From Ceratobasidium sp. AG-K (taxonomy: Eukaryota; Basidiomycota; Agaricomycetes; Cantharellales; Ceratobasidiaceae), in NCBI GenBank assembly GCA_037039685.1, contig JAWNGF010000004.1:62001-126000 (forward strand): a stretch of DNA of 64,000 bases. Direction: 5' to 3'. The notes below the pieces were generated by a model, which did no database searches, had not been told where the DNA came from, and worked only from the letters and a program-made list of their open reading frames with translations. The position numbers and the translations under genes are program-made. Of the stretch, positions 36,343 to 48,166 are shown in pieces. Each line of letters opens with the position of its first letter. The stretch's first letter is position 1.

Positions 36343-38011
36343 TCACAGAGCCCAAACCAGCGCACCCAGCGCACCGAGTACGACGCCCATCCCTACTCCA
36401 AGGCGCCCCGCTCCGTTGGTTTCTTCAGTGGTCGAATTGGATCCGGATCCAGACCCAGCTTGGGCGCCGACGTTTCCAACGCCGACTAGTCCAGCGCCTG
36501 CTCCTCCGCTGGTACCCGTCCCAATGACCTTGGCCGCGCCGGAGGTTTTGCTCTGCGAAGCGAGGTAATCGTTTCGTGCTGCGTACATCATGACCACAAA
36601 CGCCTGCCCCTCGGCCGACTTTTCGCCCAGCACGGAAAACGAGTGGGGGTTCACGACCGGGGTGAGCCAGCCGTCCGAAGTGATGTGCTTGGATGCACGG
36701 GGGTGGTGCAGGTGCGAGAGCTGGACGCGGTGGTGTGCGTTGGTGTCGCGTGCTGCACGGTGTCTCCGTGCAGGGGTGGACGAGGGTTGCGACGAAGCAG
36801 AAGTCGAGGTCGAAGTCGAATTGGTAGGGTTGGTCGAGACACCGCCGATCGTAGCGTAGATCTTCTCGGCATATGGAACATGCTCGCTCAAACCAAAGAG
36901 CGTAGCGGCACGGTACACGCTCGCGGCAATCAGCGTGGTACCAGCTGCGTCCAGGAAGGTATTGTCCTTCTCGGCATAATTGTAAAACAAGTTCTCTTCA
37001 GTCTGAAACCATGGTCAGATTGGAATCCAAGCGCCAAGATTTGAGAACTTACGAGGTATGGCCAGATGGAAGTAAAGATGCTGTTGGTCCAGGTCTTCAA
37101 GTCGTTCATCTCGTCGGTAAAGTCGGATTCGTATCCACTCGCACGGATCGTAGCGGCGACACGCAACATGCCCATAGCCGCCCAGCCATTGCCGGTCGTC
37201 CAGAGTTTCTTGTCTTCAAACGAGCCTTGGCGAATATGTTGCCAAAGTCCAGTCGGCTTGTCCAAGAGCACATCACGATAGAGCTTGATCTGATTGTAGG
37301 CTTCAGCAACAAGCGTAGCATTAGAGGTCGAAGCGCCGTAGTAAGCCAGGAACGGCGGGACCATGTAAATATAATCGGACCAGAGCTGAACTTCCGAGTT
37401 GCGGTGGGAAATAGCGCCCTTGGGCGAACGAGGGACGTGCGACAGGAGCCAAGTGAGCTGTCCCTCGGCAGCAGCGCTAAAGTCACCGCCCTGATAAACA
37501 ATTCAGTCTTGTTCCTGGAGCCAGGTGACGGCGCTTACCTGAGCCTCGGTCCAATTGGCGACGAGAATGGCGACGCCGTTGCTCGCTGGGTCGGCCGAGC
37601 TACCGTCTTTCATGAGGGGCAGAGAGCCTTTGGGCTGGCTCGTAAGAATCTGGTGCGAAATGCCGAGGACATCGTCCAACTCTCCCGATGTAAATGCGAG
37701 TTTGGCAGCATTAGGGATCTTGGTGCCTGCAGTCAGATTACCAGCAGACAAAGCAGCGGGAGAGCCTGGAATCGAAGTGGCTGTAAAGACCGAGACAGAA
37801 GGGGCTTCGAGTTCGAGCAGCGCCTGAGAACGGGTTCCGAGCTCCCAACTGCAAGGGACATCAACGCCGAGTTACCCAAGCAACAGTCAGCTTACCTCTT
37901 TTGGGCTGCGTCCTTGAGGCGGTCCTTGACGAGTTCGACAGTGGTTGCAGACAGCGCTGCGGCGGAAAGAGCGTTGAGCGAGCAGAGGGCGAGGGGGAAA
38001 AGAGTGCGCAT
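36343..38011 (-). CDS. Secreted six-hairpin glycosidase (GH88/GH105-like), probably GPI-anchored
   Basis: The start ATG at 38011 gives a signal peptide (MRTLFPLALCSLNALSAAAL). Exons then encode an alpha/alpha-barrel protein with LWSDYIYMVPPFLAYYGAST, QIKLYRDVLLD, GLWQHIRQG and LWTTGNGWAAMGMLRVAAT. These resemble the D...Y and GNGW motifs of unsaturated glucuronyl/rhamnogalacturonyl hydrolases of the six-hairpin superfamily. The C-terminal part has a Ser/Thr-rich insert, a glycine/serine linker and a hydrophobic tail (GVGMGVVLGALGALVWAL) that fits a GPI-anchor signal. It probably trims cell-wall or plant polysaccharide fragments at the cell surface. Family assignment is by motif only, and GH76 or another alpha/alpha-barrel family remains possible. 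The sugar transporter gene nearby is on the same strand. Confidence 0.7.
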
Positions 38012-39430
38012 GGTTGTGGTTTGATACAGAACCCGCCTCGGCGCTGGAAACGCAATTATCAACATGCTGACTCAGCAGCCAATCAAGCCTTGGGTCCTTC
38101 TTGGCGTGGATCGGGACACCGCCACTGATGGACTGTTGTCTTATCTAGGTTTCCATTCAATGGTAATTAACCTTCGACCCCAAATCAGGATTATAGTGCC
38201 ATTGAATTGATCAACGAGTCGACCAAGTCACCAACTAGGAGATTTCATGAGGGTACTGGTGCTGGGCCTGGACGACGCGCTAGTCACACCTTGCCGGATA
38301 ATTATAACATATGAGGTCCTAAATTTAGATTCGGAAACAACCAGCCAGTTCATCCGCTCCCTGGCAATTTGACACGATGCTCAAAACAAAGCCCGAGTGG
38401 AAAACTAATCCGACCCTCTCAACGGTCATCGAAGTACTCTGCAGCCTTCGCGGGCTCTGCTAGGTCGTTACATGGCCACCCGGGTCAAGGTGATCGTCCC
38501 GCTTCGCCTACTCCACCGGCATACATCCCTGATCGACACCACTATCGAAATCGGATAAAACAACATTATATAGCTATTCCGAGTTCCACAACCGAGAGCA
38601 TTTAATGTGTTATACGGGGGAGGTGGTAGGAGGAACCGGGCCGACCTAAATGTTGCGGTCGTCGCATGGTTAGATTACATGCTAAGGATGAAGGCAACAA
38701 TGATTGAACTTTGAGGGCGTTCGAGAGGCAAACTCGTCTTGGAACTCCCGATTAATAGACATGAATAAACTATAGACTACCATTCGCCCAACTGGCCAAT
38801 TATCGTCGTTGCCGTATGCGTGACATCTCTCGCTCTTGGATTGAGCTACCTCTCCCACAAGCGTGGGATTAGACGACTTGGTGGAGCACACCGCTGATAA
38901 CACGAAGCTCGAATACCCAAATTACTATTGCACCACGTACTACCACATTAAGTCTCCTCCACGCCACCCGTCACCCACGTCAGCCCCTGTCTCAGAGATG
39001 TCTTGGCACCCCACACGCCAAGAGCCAGGCACAAAACCCAAAAAATCGCATAACGCCTATCGTACACATACGCTCTATTATTCATGCCCGTGTCAACCGA
39101 CTCCCGTCACCTTGTCCATGCAAAACTCGCTCGATATCCGCCGCACGCTGTTCTGCCGAGATGGCACCGAATAGGATGTCGAGTCTGTTTAGAGCGTGTA
39201 AGCGCAAGCTAGAGTAGCGAGAGGGCGTGCGTACTCTTCCATGCTCAGTCCTTTAGTTTCGGGGCATATGAGCCAGCATAAGATCGCTCCGCCGCTAGAT
39301 GGAATTGTTAAACCGAGAATTTCCTAGTAACCACATTACTCACAGGTTAAGCTACACACGCCAGATTGAATGTAATAGTTTAGTAAACCAGGTTGATTTC
39401 TCAAGTCACACGACATACCGCAGCGACTAT
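38012..39430. other. Intergenic stretch, nothing recognised
   Basis: About 1.4 kb separate the glycosidase start from the weakly defined 3' end of the sugar transporter. Short frames at 38369-38605 and 38863-39174 show no domain. The promoter of the glycosidase should lie at the left end. Confidence 0.45.
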
Positions 39431-39439
39431 TCGAAGATG

Positions 39440-41691
39440 TTAGCAACAGGAGCGACCTGGGGAAAAGAAACAACTTACAAAACATCCATGTTTTCCAACT
39501 GTGCAACGAGACGTCAGTTAAATTCGCGGCTGTTCCAAGGTCATCCTTACCCTAATTTAACCTGCACAATCTCGTAAGTATCAAATACAACGGCTTTGCG
39601 GAACACACTTACAAATAAAATCGGCGTCACCCGAGACGTCGCGAAATTACATGCCCCTATAGAAGCTCAGTCGGGTTGCGTCCCAAGAGCCACATCAGGA
39701 CTCACATGTAAGCGCCGTAAACCACATTTGTCCCATTTCACGCAACCGGAGAGGATAGATCTCGGACGAGTACACCCACGGAAGAGGGCCCATCCCAAAC
39801 GAATACACAATTCTAAAAAATGTCTAGCATGATTCAGACTGACAAGGCGGATACTCACACATAGAGATAGATTAGAGCCATCATGGCGATACTCGCGGGC
39901 TGGATCGGGCCGCCATGAGGTGGGCGAGTCTTCAAGATCGCACCAAGAATCTGGGAGAGTGTAAGTATAGGGTTTTAATTTCGGAAGAATTTGTCTTACA
40001 AAGAATAGAATGGAGTGCATGGCGGTGCCGACTGCCATACCCGACACACGACCCCATCGATTAACTGCGAGAGAAATCGTCAGGCAAAGGAGAGTAGAAA
40101 TCGGGGGCGGACTCACCTGTAAACATCAAAGCAAGAATAGTTGATACAAACTGCGCAAAAATATGAGATAGTGCCGATTTCGTAGCAACTTATGTGCCAT
40201 ACCTTAACCGCCCCAAATACCCCGCTCGCGAGCAACGCACTCCTCGTATCGGAAAACCCAATGTTCTTGAATACAGTTGGCCTAATCCATCGTTAGATGC
40301 GATCGTCATGCAAAGCTGTGGGATGCTCACGCGTAGTACAAAATTCCGGTGTGGAACGTCCAAATATGGAAAACAGCGACATATGTGCTGACCGTGAATC
40401 GCTTCAGGTTTGCACGGCAAAACAATTCTCGCCAGCGCGCCCCTCGAGTCTCGTCCAGCTGAGCCTGAATTCCAGCATACTCTTCGTGAATCGCCGCGAT
40501 TTCCGGAGACAGATAGAGGGGGCGCTGAGCTGGAGATGCAGGTCCATCATGGTTCCTCGACAAGTTCGCGATCGTACCCTCCTCGCCAGGTGTGGTCGGA
40601 CCGGATCCGTTAACATCTTTTCGATCTTGGCTACTTTTTTCGCTCTCCGGTTCCCCCGGTGCACCCAGGTCGACACACCTCAACCATGCCAATGTTCGGA
40701 TCGCCTCTTCCTTGCGCTCTTTGCCTGCCAACCAGCGTGGGCTCTCCCGGACCCCAATCATCATGACCGTGAAAATCACGCCCGGTAAAAGTTGAAGACC
40801 CATCGGCACCCTCCACTGCGCCGAATGAAACTCCAAGTGGGTGGTACCTGCCGGATCAGCCGGAGCCCCGGGGTCGGTGGTGCCCGTCGTGTTTGATGCA
40901 GGCGAATCCAAGACTCTCGTTGGGTGAAACTGGATATCGCATCCATATGTGACCCAATACGCGAGCAGCGAACCCGCAACCAAGAACGCCTGAAACGCGC
41001 CTACCGTCCGTGCACGATGCTTCGCGGGGGAGATTTCCGCAATGAAATACGGTGAGATGAGAGATGTGGCGCCTACGGCCAGGCCCGAAATGACTAGAAC
41101 CAGATTCGTGTTGGAAATGCAACGTGGTGAGAAGTCGAGGCACTTACATCGGCCAGCGTAGATCCATTTGAGGTCCTTGGCGACTGTTTGGAGGACACCC
41201 CCGAGCGCAAAGAGGATCATGCTGTAAAGGAGGGCAGCTCGGCGACCGAGGTAGTACGACATGAATGATGTGATGATCGACCCGAAGAAAGCACCACCGC
41301 TGATTAATCGCCGTGTATAGGTATCGGGAAAGTGAAATTAAAAGTAAAGGTGAGTCGATGAAATGAACTGAGATGGGCAGGCTCACAAGAGGATGGACAC
41401 AACGTTTGAATTGACGGTCGCAACCGCTGTGCGAGTCCCATCAATCTTCATGTCATACTTGAACGCACGAAGAGGAATAATGGCGCCAGCAATACCACTA
41501 TCGTACCCCAACAACCTGTCCCAGATACCACGTATGAGTATTGCCCGCATTATCCCTGAAAACAGCCGAGAAAAAAGCCCTTACAATGCGCCCATGTTGA
41601 TGACAACTGTACAGTAGATGAGGCGCCTGTTTTGTCTTGTAGCGTTCCATAGCTCCTTGCCGAAATAGCGTTGAACGATGCCGAATGCCAT
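39440..41691 (-). CDS. MFS sugar transporter
   Basis: The start at 41691 (MAFGIVQRYFGKELW) is followed by an exon with VINMGAL joined across an intron to LLGYDSGIAG, the first-helix motif of fungal sugar porters. Then come helix 2-3 with YYLGRRAALL (the G-R-R loop), the helix 4-5 region AEISPAKHRARTVGAFQ, helix 6, ESPRWLAGKERKEEAIRTL, and a long charged central loop. C-terminal helices follow, including VNRWGRVSGM and the conserved GPLPWVYSSEIYPLRLREMG. Twelve membrane segments are expected in the plasma membrane, moving hexoses or oligosaccharides with protons. The last exons and the stop are uncertain, and the left coordinate is approximate. Its placement next to a secreted glycosidase suggests uptake of released sugars (inference). 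Confidence 0.8.
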
Positions 41692-42015
41692 GAGCGGGTA
41701 CGGCAGGTCCAGGAAAGAAGGGGATGGTGGTCGAGCCGGTGGAGCCCGCCAAGCATACGGAGGACATATTGACAGGCTGCTCACTCAGCGCTGACTCATC
41801 AACCCCGCGGTCACGTGTTCGGTCGTCTCCCCGTTTTGGGCGGATCTTGGGCTTGTCAATCCCTGAGAACACCCTGCTCGACGCCCTCGTACGTACATAA
41901 TTGTCTTGGCTCTCAAGGAGCGATCACATCTCTGTGAGTCATCAGTAGCTGTCCAGACCAGTTGTCCCCAACCATTCGCATATAGGCATCCGACCTGTTG
42001 CCGCCAACTAAGGTT

Positions 42016-42881
42016 ATGCTTCTGCTACCCGAACTTATCCAGCTCGTAGCTAAGCAGCTGAGCAACTAAGTGGTGGCCCTCGCACTCTTTCTCGTCTGGT
42101 CCACATAAGCTCTAGGAATTACAAATTTAATCGTTCCAACTCTTTATGCGAATGTTCACCTCCCCCACCCCGAGCCTCTGCACCGATTTGCACGCACGGT
42201 GCACTGTTATCCCCATCTCGTCATTTTCACGAAAGTATTAAGGGTTGGCGATCGTGCTTATGATATAATTGGATATCTCCGTTGTGTTACATCTGCGCGT
42301 CAGCTTCTGCAATTAATGCCAAATCTGTTAGATCTATCATTATGTGTCGACAATTGGAGCTTTGATGACATCGCTGACGAGCCGAATCTCCCGTTTGCAC
42401 TCCAAGCGCCGTACAGTATGTCTACTCCTTTCGCCACGTGATTAGTGTCTTCGAGTCGTTTATCTGTCGTCAACCATCCACCAAAGGCCCCTACATTGGC
42501 CCTGGAGATTGCCTAACGGATCGCCAGTGCGGCGAGATCTTTCTTAAATCACCCATCGTTATCCCGGTATTACAAAGCATTGTTGGTACTCCGGGAGTTG
42601 TTCGTCATGCCGTGGTAGGCCGCCCGCTAACCAAAGTTATGATGTACTCCAAATACGCCCACGATTACACAGGCGTAATTTCAACTCTTGGCTTTTGGGA
42701 GGGCGTGTTTTGCAGTTCAATCATGCCCCTCGGAAAGGTAGACATTTGCTATTGGCAGCGACCAGTCGGCCCATCGCCAGGATTAATTTCCGGATTGCGA
42801 GTCGTCACGCGGTTACTGGCCGACAGGCCATGTCTCGATCTATACTCGGACAACCTGAAGCATTATCGGGAAATAAACTAA
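42016..42881 (+). pseudogene. F-box/LRR-like protein, broken copy
   Basis: ATG at 42016 starts LLLPELIQLVAKQLSN, an F-box-like opening helix, followed by an in-frame TAA. The frame goes on as VVALALFLVWST, a second TAA, then LGITNLIVPTLYANVHLP...LHRFARTV and NLLDLSLCVDNWSFDD. After 42441 the similarity passes to other frames (FESFICRQPS, FLKSPIVIPVLQSI). The layout parallels the intact paralogue at 43219-44312. At least two stops and one frameshift make it a pseudogene. Family assignment is tentative. Confidence 0.5.
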
Positions 42882-43218
42882 ATTGTACAGTGATGATATT
42901 TAAAGGGAGTTGAAGACATCCAGCTGCACTGTTGTACCATGGTTTCCGTAGATAATAGTTTGGATATCCGTATATGCGCAATGATTATCGGTGATTTTGG
43001 CCGCAAGGCAAGCCGGTAATGGACTTGATTATTAAATGGTTTGCCAAAGCTCCGTATGACACCAAGCCCTCGCTGAACTTGGGTACCTGGAAATTGCGAC
43101 TCGTGGATATTCCCCCGAAATTGCATGATGGAGATTAATGTCCCCGTATCTTTGTAATATGCCAGCGTGCGCTAACTGCACGTGACTTCTGCAGATTCAC
43201 CGATATCTTCTGCCGACC

Positions 43219-44312
43219 ATGTGCCTCTTGCCACTAGAAATACTGGTTTTGGTTGCCCAAGAACTAAAGTCTTATCCACGGTTGCTATTAAACCTCTCCT
43301 TGGTTACTTCAACCGCACACTCCCTACTATGTCCGATGCTCTACCAGCAAGTGCAACTAAATTCCGCCAGTTCTGTGCTCTCGTTTTGCCAAACAATTAC
43401 CGTCAGTCGTCCGCAGAATGCGAAACATACCCTTGAGCTTGCAGTAGGTCAATTTGATTGGGGTGGCGATGCAATAGACTATGTATTGCAGAAAAATCTT
43501 GTACCTCACGTTCGAAGCGCTCTCCAAGTTACTACTAATCTCCGATCATTATCTCTCGCAATCACACGGAAATGTTTAAATGTCTTGCTGAATGGTCTCA
43601 AGGCTCCATTCAAGCTGAATAGCTTCGCTCACTCTGGTGCTTACTCTGTTCCATTGATGCAATTTTTGGCGACGCAACCTTTGATTACCGAGCTCTGCTG
43701 GAACACTCCCATGGATGACCGCGTCTACTATCAATTGCGAAGCTTATTAGCGGAAAAACCAAACTTTCTGCCGAGCTTACAGCGACTGGTCGGGCCGCTT
43801 GATGCTGTGGCTGCGCTGGGCCCTTCAGGACCGGTTACTCAAGTCGGGATCCTGTATCAGTGGCGGACAAATTGGGCAAAGCACTCCAGACCACTTACGC
43901 AAACTGTAGCTCCGATTCAATCCATTTGCTTAGCATTGACTGGCCAAGCTTGGTCTCATTGGGATGATTTTATTTTGGAAGCTCGACAGACCGGCCTGTG
44001 CTTGACTCTGAAGAAAATCCAGGTTATAGAAATGCTTCCCGTATGTATATTTTTTCTTGATTGCTTTGAAAGTCCTTCACACATGTTTAGAGCATCGTTG
44101 GTTTAATGCCGGGCTGGGGCATTCGGCCAGACGCTCTCTCAGAATTTATGGCCCTCGAACGCCTAGAAATCCTTCGCATGGAGGGCATTCATGTTTCAGA
44201 TCAAACGATTCACACATGGCTGCTCGGAATGCAAAGAGGGGAGCTAACAGACTGGTCCATCTTTGCTCCTTCACTGAAATCTGTGGTAGTGTACGGTTAT
44301 GGGTTGAATTGA
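43219..44312 (+). CDS. F-box/LRR-like protein
   Basis: Exon 1 (43219-44040) and exon 2 (44091-44312), joined over a 50-nt GTATGT...TTTAG intron, give 295 residues. The N-terminus MCLLPLEILVLVAQELKS matches the start of an F-box (LPLEIL, short helix), and the rest contains irregular leucine-rich stretches (TTNLRSLSLAI, FMALERLEILRMEG, LKSVVVYGYGLN). Such proteins recruit substrates to SCF ubiquitin ligases and are expanded in agaricomycetes. The F-box is short and weak, so the call is by layout. The broken paralogue lies just upstream in the same orientation, suggesting tandem duplication. Confidence 0.55.
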
Positions 44313-46965
44313 AAAGTTGTTTATCATGATTTTACTTCAAGTGGTGGATTGTCCGTATTCGACACCCTCAGAGGAACTCAAATCTGATTCTATGAACATT
44401 TGCTAGCGCACCTTAATCATGGTGTGATAAGTCGTGTTATAAATCAGAGTACATGGTATTTCACTTGATCGCATACATCGGCTTTAATGAAGAGGGAGGT
44501 GGTGGCCACGTGACATGTGCGACGACGACGACTACCACCAGCTACTATCATGTCTGCAATTTCAAATTCAAACCCGCCCGATATCCCGCCTTCTGTGCCG
44601 CCTATAGACGCTCCAAATGTTCACCTGGCCCCGTCCCGAGTCCCGTCACCTCCTCAGGTGCTAGCAGAACTTGGACCGATTCGAAAAGACGACACAGAAA
44701 CCTCCCGCTACAACCCTATACCCAGACCTGTACGCACATACGGCAAGAAACAATCCGCCAAACGATTGTCTAGTGTTGCCCGGAGTGATGCTGGAGACAT
44801 TTGCATCACCATCCCGCATGCCAAGAGCGTCATGCCTAGCAGCGTCCAGTGTAAGTCGGAAGCTGATATCAATGTAACGTCCAGATTCCCTTTGGTTGAA
44901 ATCTCTACCAAGGCAGGCAATGGCATCGCCAACCCGTTTACTCGTATCCCAGATCTATCGGATCTCACTAGCAACAAAACCGCCTTCACTCTTACCCATG
45001 ACATCCCACCCAATGAATACGTTATTGAGGCCATGGGGGAGACCACGCAGATCTGCGCCTCCCTTGCTGCTGACATTGATCACAAAGCCCGTAGTCACCT
45101 CGCAGTCCCGCAGGAGCAATTCCTTGCTTTGCATGGGCTGGCCTTGGTCGACTCCATCTGCAAGCCCTTCCAGGCAATTGTAAAGGCTATCTTGTCAAGA
45201 CTCAACTACGATCTTGCCCCCCTTTTGAACTCAGAACAGAGGGTATACTACGAATTACTCAATCAAGCCAACAGTTTCCACAATTTTGTGGACTCCGCCA
45301 TTAATCGACTCGCCACACCCATGGCTACTCCGGCCGGCTCCCAACCGGGCTCACCAGACAACTTTGAAGACATCATCAAACCCTACAACAGGAATTTGGC
45401 TTACATCAAACCCCCCATCTCCATTCCCAAATTTTGCACCGAATCGTGGGCAGGCACCCAGCAATGGGAACCCACCCCACCTCCTCAAGAGCGCAACAAG
45501 TTGCTTGATTTGGACGACCTTATCAGCAAACCTTACATACCCAATGCTGACCCAGAGGTTGCAAACGCAGCCAAACATTCTGCAATCAATCTTGTCCAGT
45601 TTAACCTTTTTGTTGCTAACCGCACTTGCGCTTCCGTTGACGATTGCAAAGAGATTCTAGCCCAATGGGACCCAACAAAGTTTGGAAAGTGGATCAAGTT
45701 GTTGGATGAGGACATGGCACCACTGACTGTGGATGAGCAAGAATTGTCAAACTCACCCAGTACGGTCCAAGCCCCCTTGCCCAAGCCTGCCACCACTACC
45801 AAAGATTTACCCAAGAAGGACAACGGTTTTCATACTGTCCCATCCCATAACTGTTGCAAGAAAACCAAATACGTCCCACTCTCAAGCATGCTGACTCCTG
45901 AGGATGCTAATGCCCCAGGCCCTAAACCCAAGGAGAAGGCGGCCGTGGTAGAGAAAGCCCTTGCAGACCTTGCCAAGAAATATGAGAATGCCCCAGCGGC
46001 ACCCAGCTCAAGCGTCCCAACAGTCAACAAGGCTGCTATTGCAAAGGCCCTCACAGCCAAGCCCACCCTTGTCCTCAACTCCTTTGAATCCAATACCCTG
46101 GTCAAGCCTGCTAACTCTGTAGGTAACTCCGGCCAACCCAAAGCCAAGAAGACCTTTGCGGACACAGCCAAGGCCACTGCAAACCAAGCACCCACTGGCA
46201 ATTGTGGTGCCCCCAAGGTCACCTTCACACAACCCAAGTCCAACAACAAAACTACCCACAACAAGAACACGTCATCTGCCCCCCACGGCCTGCGTTTCCT
46301 CATCAAGTTCACCCCAAGCATCCCAAAGGACTGGTTTGCGCACAACTTGCACCAACAAGTTCACAACTGAGTCTGCAAATACTTCAAGAAAATTGAGCAT
46401 GAAAACAGCAAGGGCCTTTACCCGCAATGTATCTCTGCTGGTTTCACACCAGCCAGACATATCAGCATTGATTTTGCACTGGAAACCAAAGAGGCGGATG
46501 TTGACAAGTGGTTGGTGGGCATGATCCGCAACCTTCAGGCTCCTGGCATGGGCGTTCTCACACGCCATGTTGAATGGACCAAAATTCTTATTTCACACAT
46601 ACCTACTCACTTTTATGTTGCCAGCAAAGATCTTGTTGCTGAGACAGTATCCTCCAACAAGACCTTGAGGATCCAACTCCTTGAAGTCCTCCCTGACTTG
46701 TTTATCAAAAAGTACCCAATGGCCACACTTCCCTGCTGGCTTAAACATCCCAACCAAATCAATACAGACAGTGATTGCCATGCAAAGGTAATCATGTCTG
46801 TTGAAGACCCAAACAAGACCGCTCTTGAAGAGCTACACAACCTCAGCATAGGTTTTGGTATGCGCAAAGGCCCCTCAATTATACAAGCATTTATTGAGAA
46901 GCCCTGAATGTCAATCTGCACCCGCTGCTGCTCATACAAGTGCCCCAACCTGCGCAACTGCAACC

Positions 46966-47379
46966 TGTCATGAGCTAACTAAGCTCAGACATTTTATTCT
47001 GATTTTATATCTTTTTTTCCGAACACTTTCCTTTTTTGGTACAATTGTCCTCTGGCGCTTAACTTGTATCATGTGATGTATTTGTCTTTTCATTTGATAT
47101 TAGTGATACTTCCGGAACTTCCAGAATGTCGAGTCATACCTCTTATCTCGCTTATCATCGGTTGTACTCGGCTTTCCCACACTGATAGATGATGACGTGG
47201 CCTTGATCTCACATGTATATAAACCCAGAGGTCAAGCCGGTTAACGACAAGGCTTGACCTCCTCTCCACTAGGACTTGCTAAATCAAATCCTCTTAACTA
47301 TCGCTACTCCTTGGGTTCTAAGACTTATCTAAGTCGAACCCCTTAACTCTTATATACCTAATTGACCCAAGTCGGGACA
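46966..47379 (+). repeat. Solo LTR of chromovirus family 1 with TSD CAACC
   Basis: The 414-bp unit runs from TGTCATGAGC to GTCGGGACA. It is flanked by CAACC at 46961-46965 and 47380-47384. It matches the LTRs of the full element at 51160-58103 in inverted orientation and keeps 13 CpG sites. Solo LTRs arise by recombination between two LTRs of one inserted element. It sits in the zinc-knuckle region of LINE ORF1. Confidence 0.93.
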
Positions 47380-47577
47380 CAACCAACCTGTCTGCTGCTC
47401 CCTTTGCGGCAACAGCCACACCACTGCTACTCACCACAAGAAATGCCAGGCATGCAAAAAAGAAGGCTACACTCACATTACTGATGGGACCAAGTGCACC
47501 CACCCAGCCAAGTGTTGTGCCTGCAAAGGTGCACACAAGTTTGGTGACCCCAATTGCCCAAAGCACCAAAGCTATTG

Positions 47578-48074
47578 TGTCGTGACCCATCCCTCCCTCT
47601 GTCTCTGTTTGCGGACTTGTGGCTTGTACTGGCGCCTTAAGCGCCCTTTCCCTTCTTTGTGCCCTCTCCCTTGTTTAGTAAGGTGTATGGATGATGTGTC
47701 ACCATGGGTCATATGACTCATGCTGTTTTCTATTGGCTGGCCTGCGCAGCCCCCTTTATGACTTGGACTTTGACTCAGACTTGTGACTCATGTATATACT
47801 ATGACTCACTTGTTTTCTGAGTATATATACTGGCTTGCAAGCATGGTCATCCCCAGCTTGCTTTGCCTTGTCAACTCTCCCTGCAGTGTGATCAGAGGCA
47901 CTTGGCTACTTAGCCTTTAGCGCAGCCACTTGGACTTAGGAGCTAATGACTTGTACTGACAAGACTAGCGTTTGTCCACCTTAGTGGTAGAGTCTTAGAA
48001 GACTTATCACATATTGTTCCACATCTCAAAGGCCACTAGTGGTTGTCAACCATAGGCATTAGCAGGTTGCGACA
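47578..48074 (+). repeat. Solo LTR of gypsy family 3 with TSD TATTG
   Basis: The 497-bp unit runs from TGTCGTGACCC to GGTTGCGACA. It is flanked by TATTG at 47573-47577 and 48075-48079. It is the inverted counterpart of the LTR at 10461-11040. It carries a TATATATACTGG-type TATA region and splits codon Y|C of LINE ORF1, and removal restores the frame to the ORF1 stop. Confidence 0.93.
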
Positions 48075-48166
48075 TATTGCCAAGGCCTACAAGAGGTATT
48101 GGAGGAAGCTAAAGCCTGCAACTCCGTCCCCCGTCCAAGGGCGGAGACCCACAAAACCCCATCAAT

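Noticed and set aside
36643..38024. Plus-strand frames of 133 and 337 codons
   Set aside because: They lie antisense to the glycosidase exons and cross its introns, so they are shadows.
45830..46345. Minus-strand frame of 171 codons in the LINE
   Set aside because: It is antisense to the ORF1 linker with biased codon use, and shows no domain.
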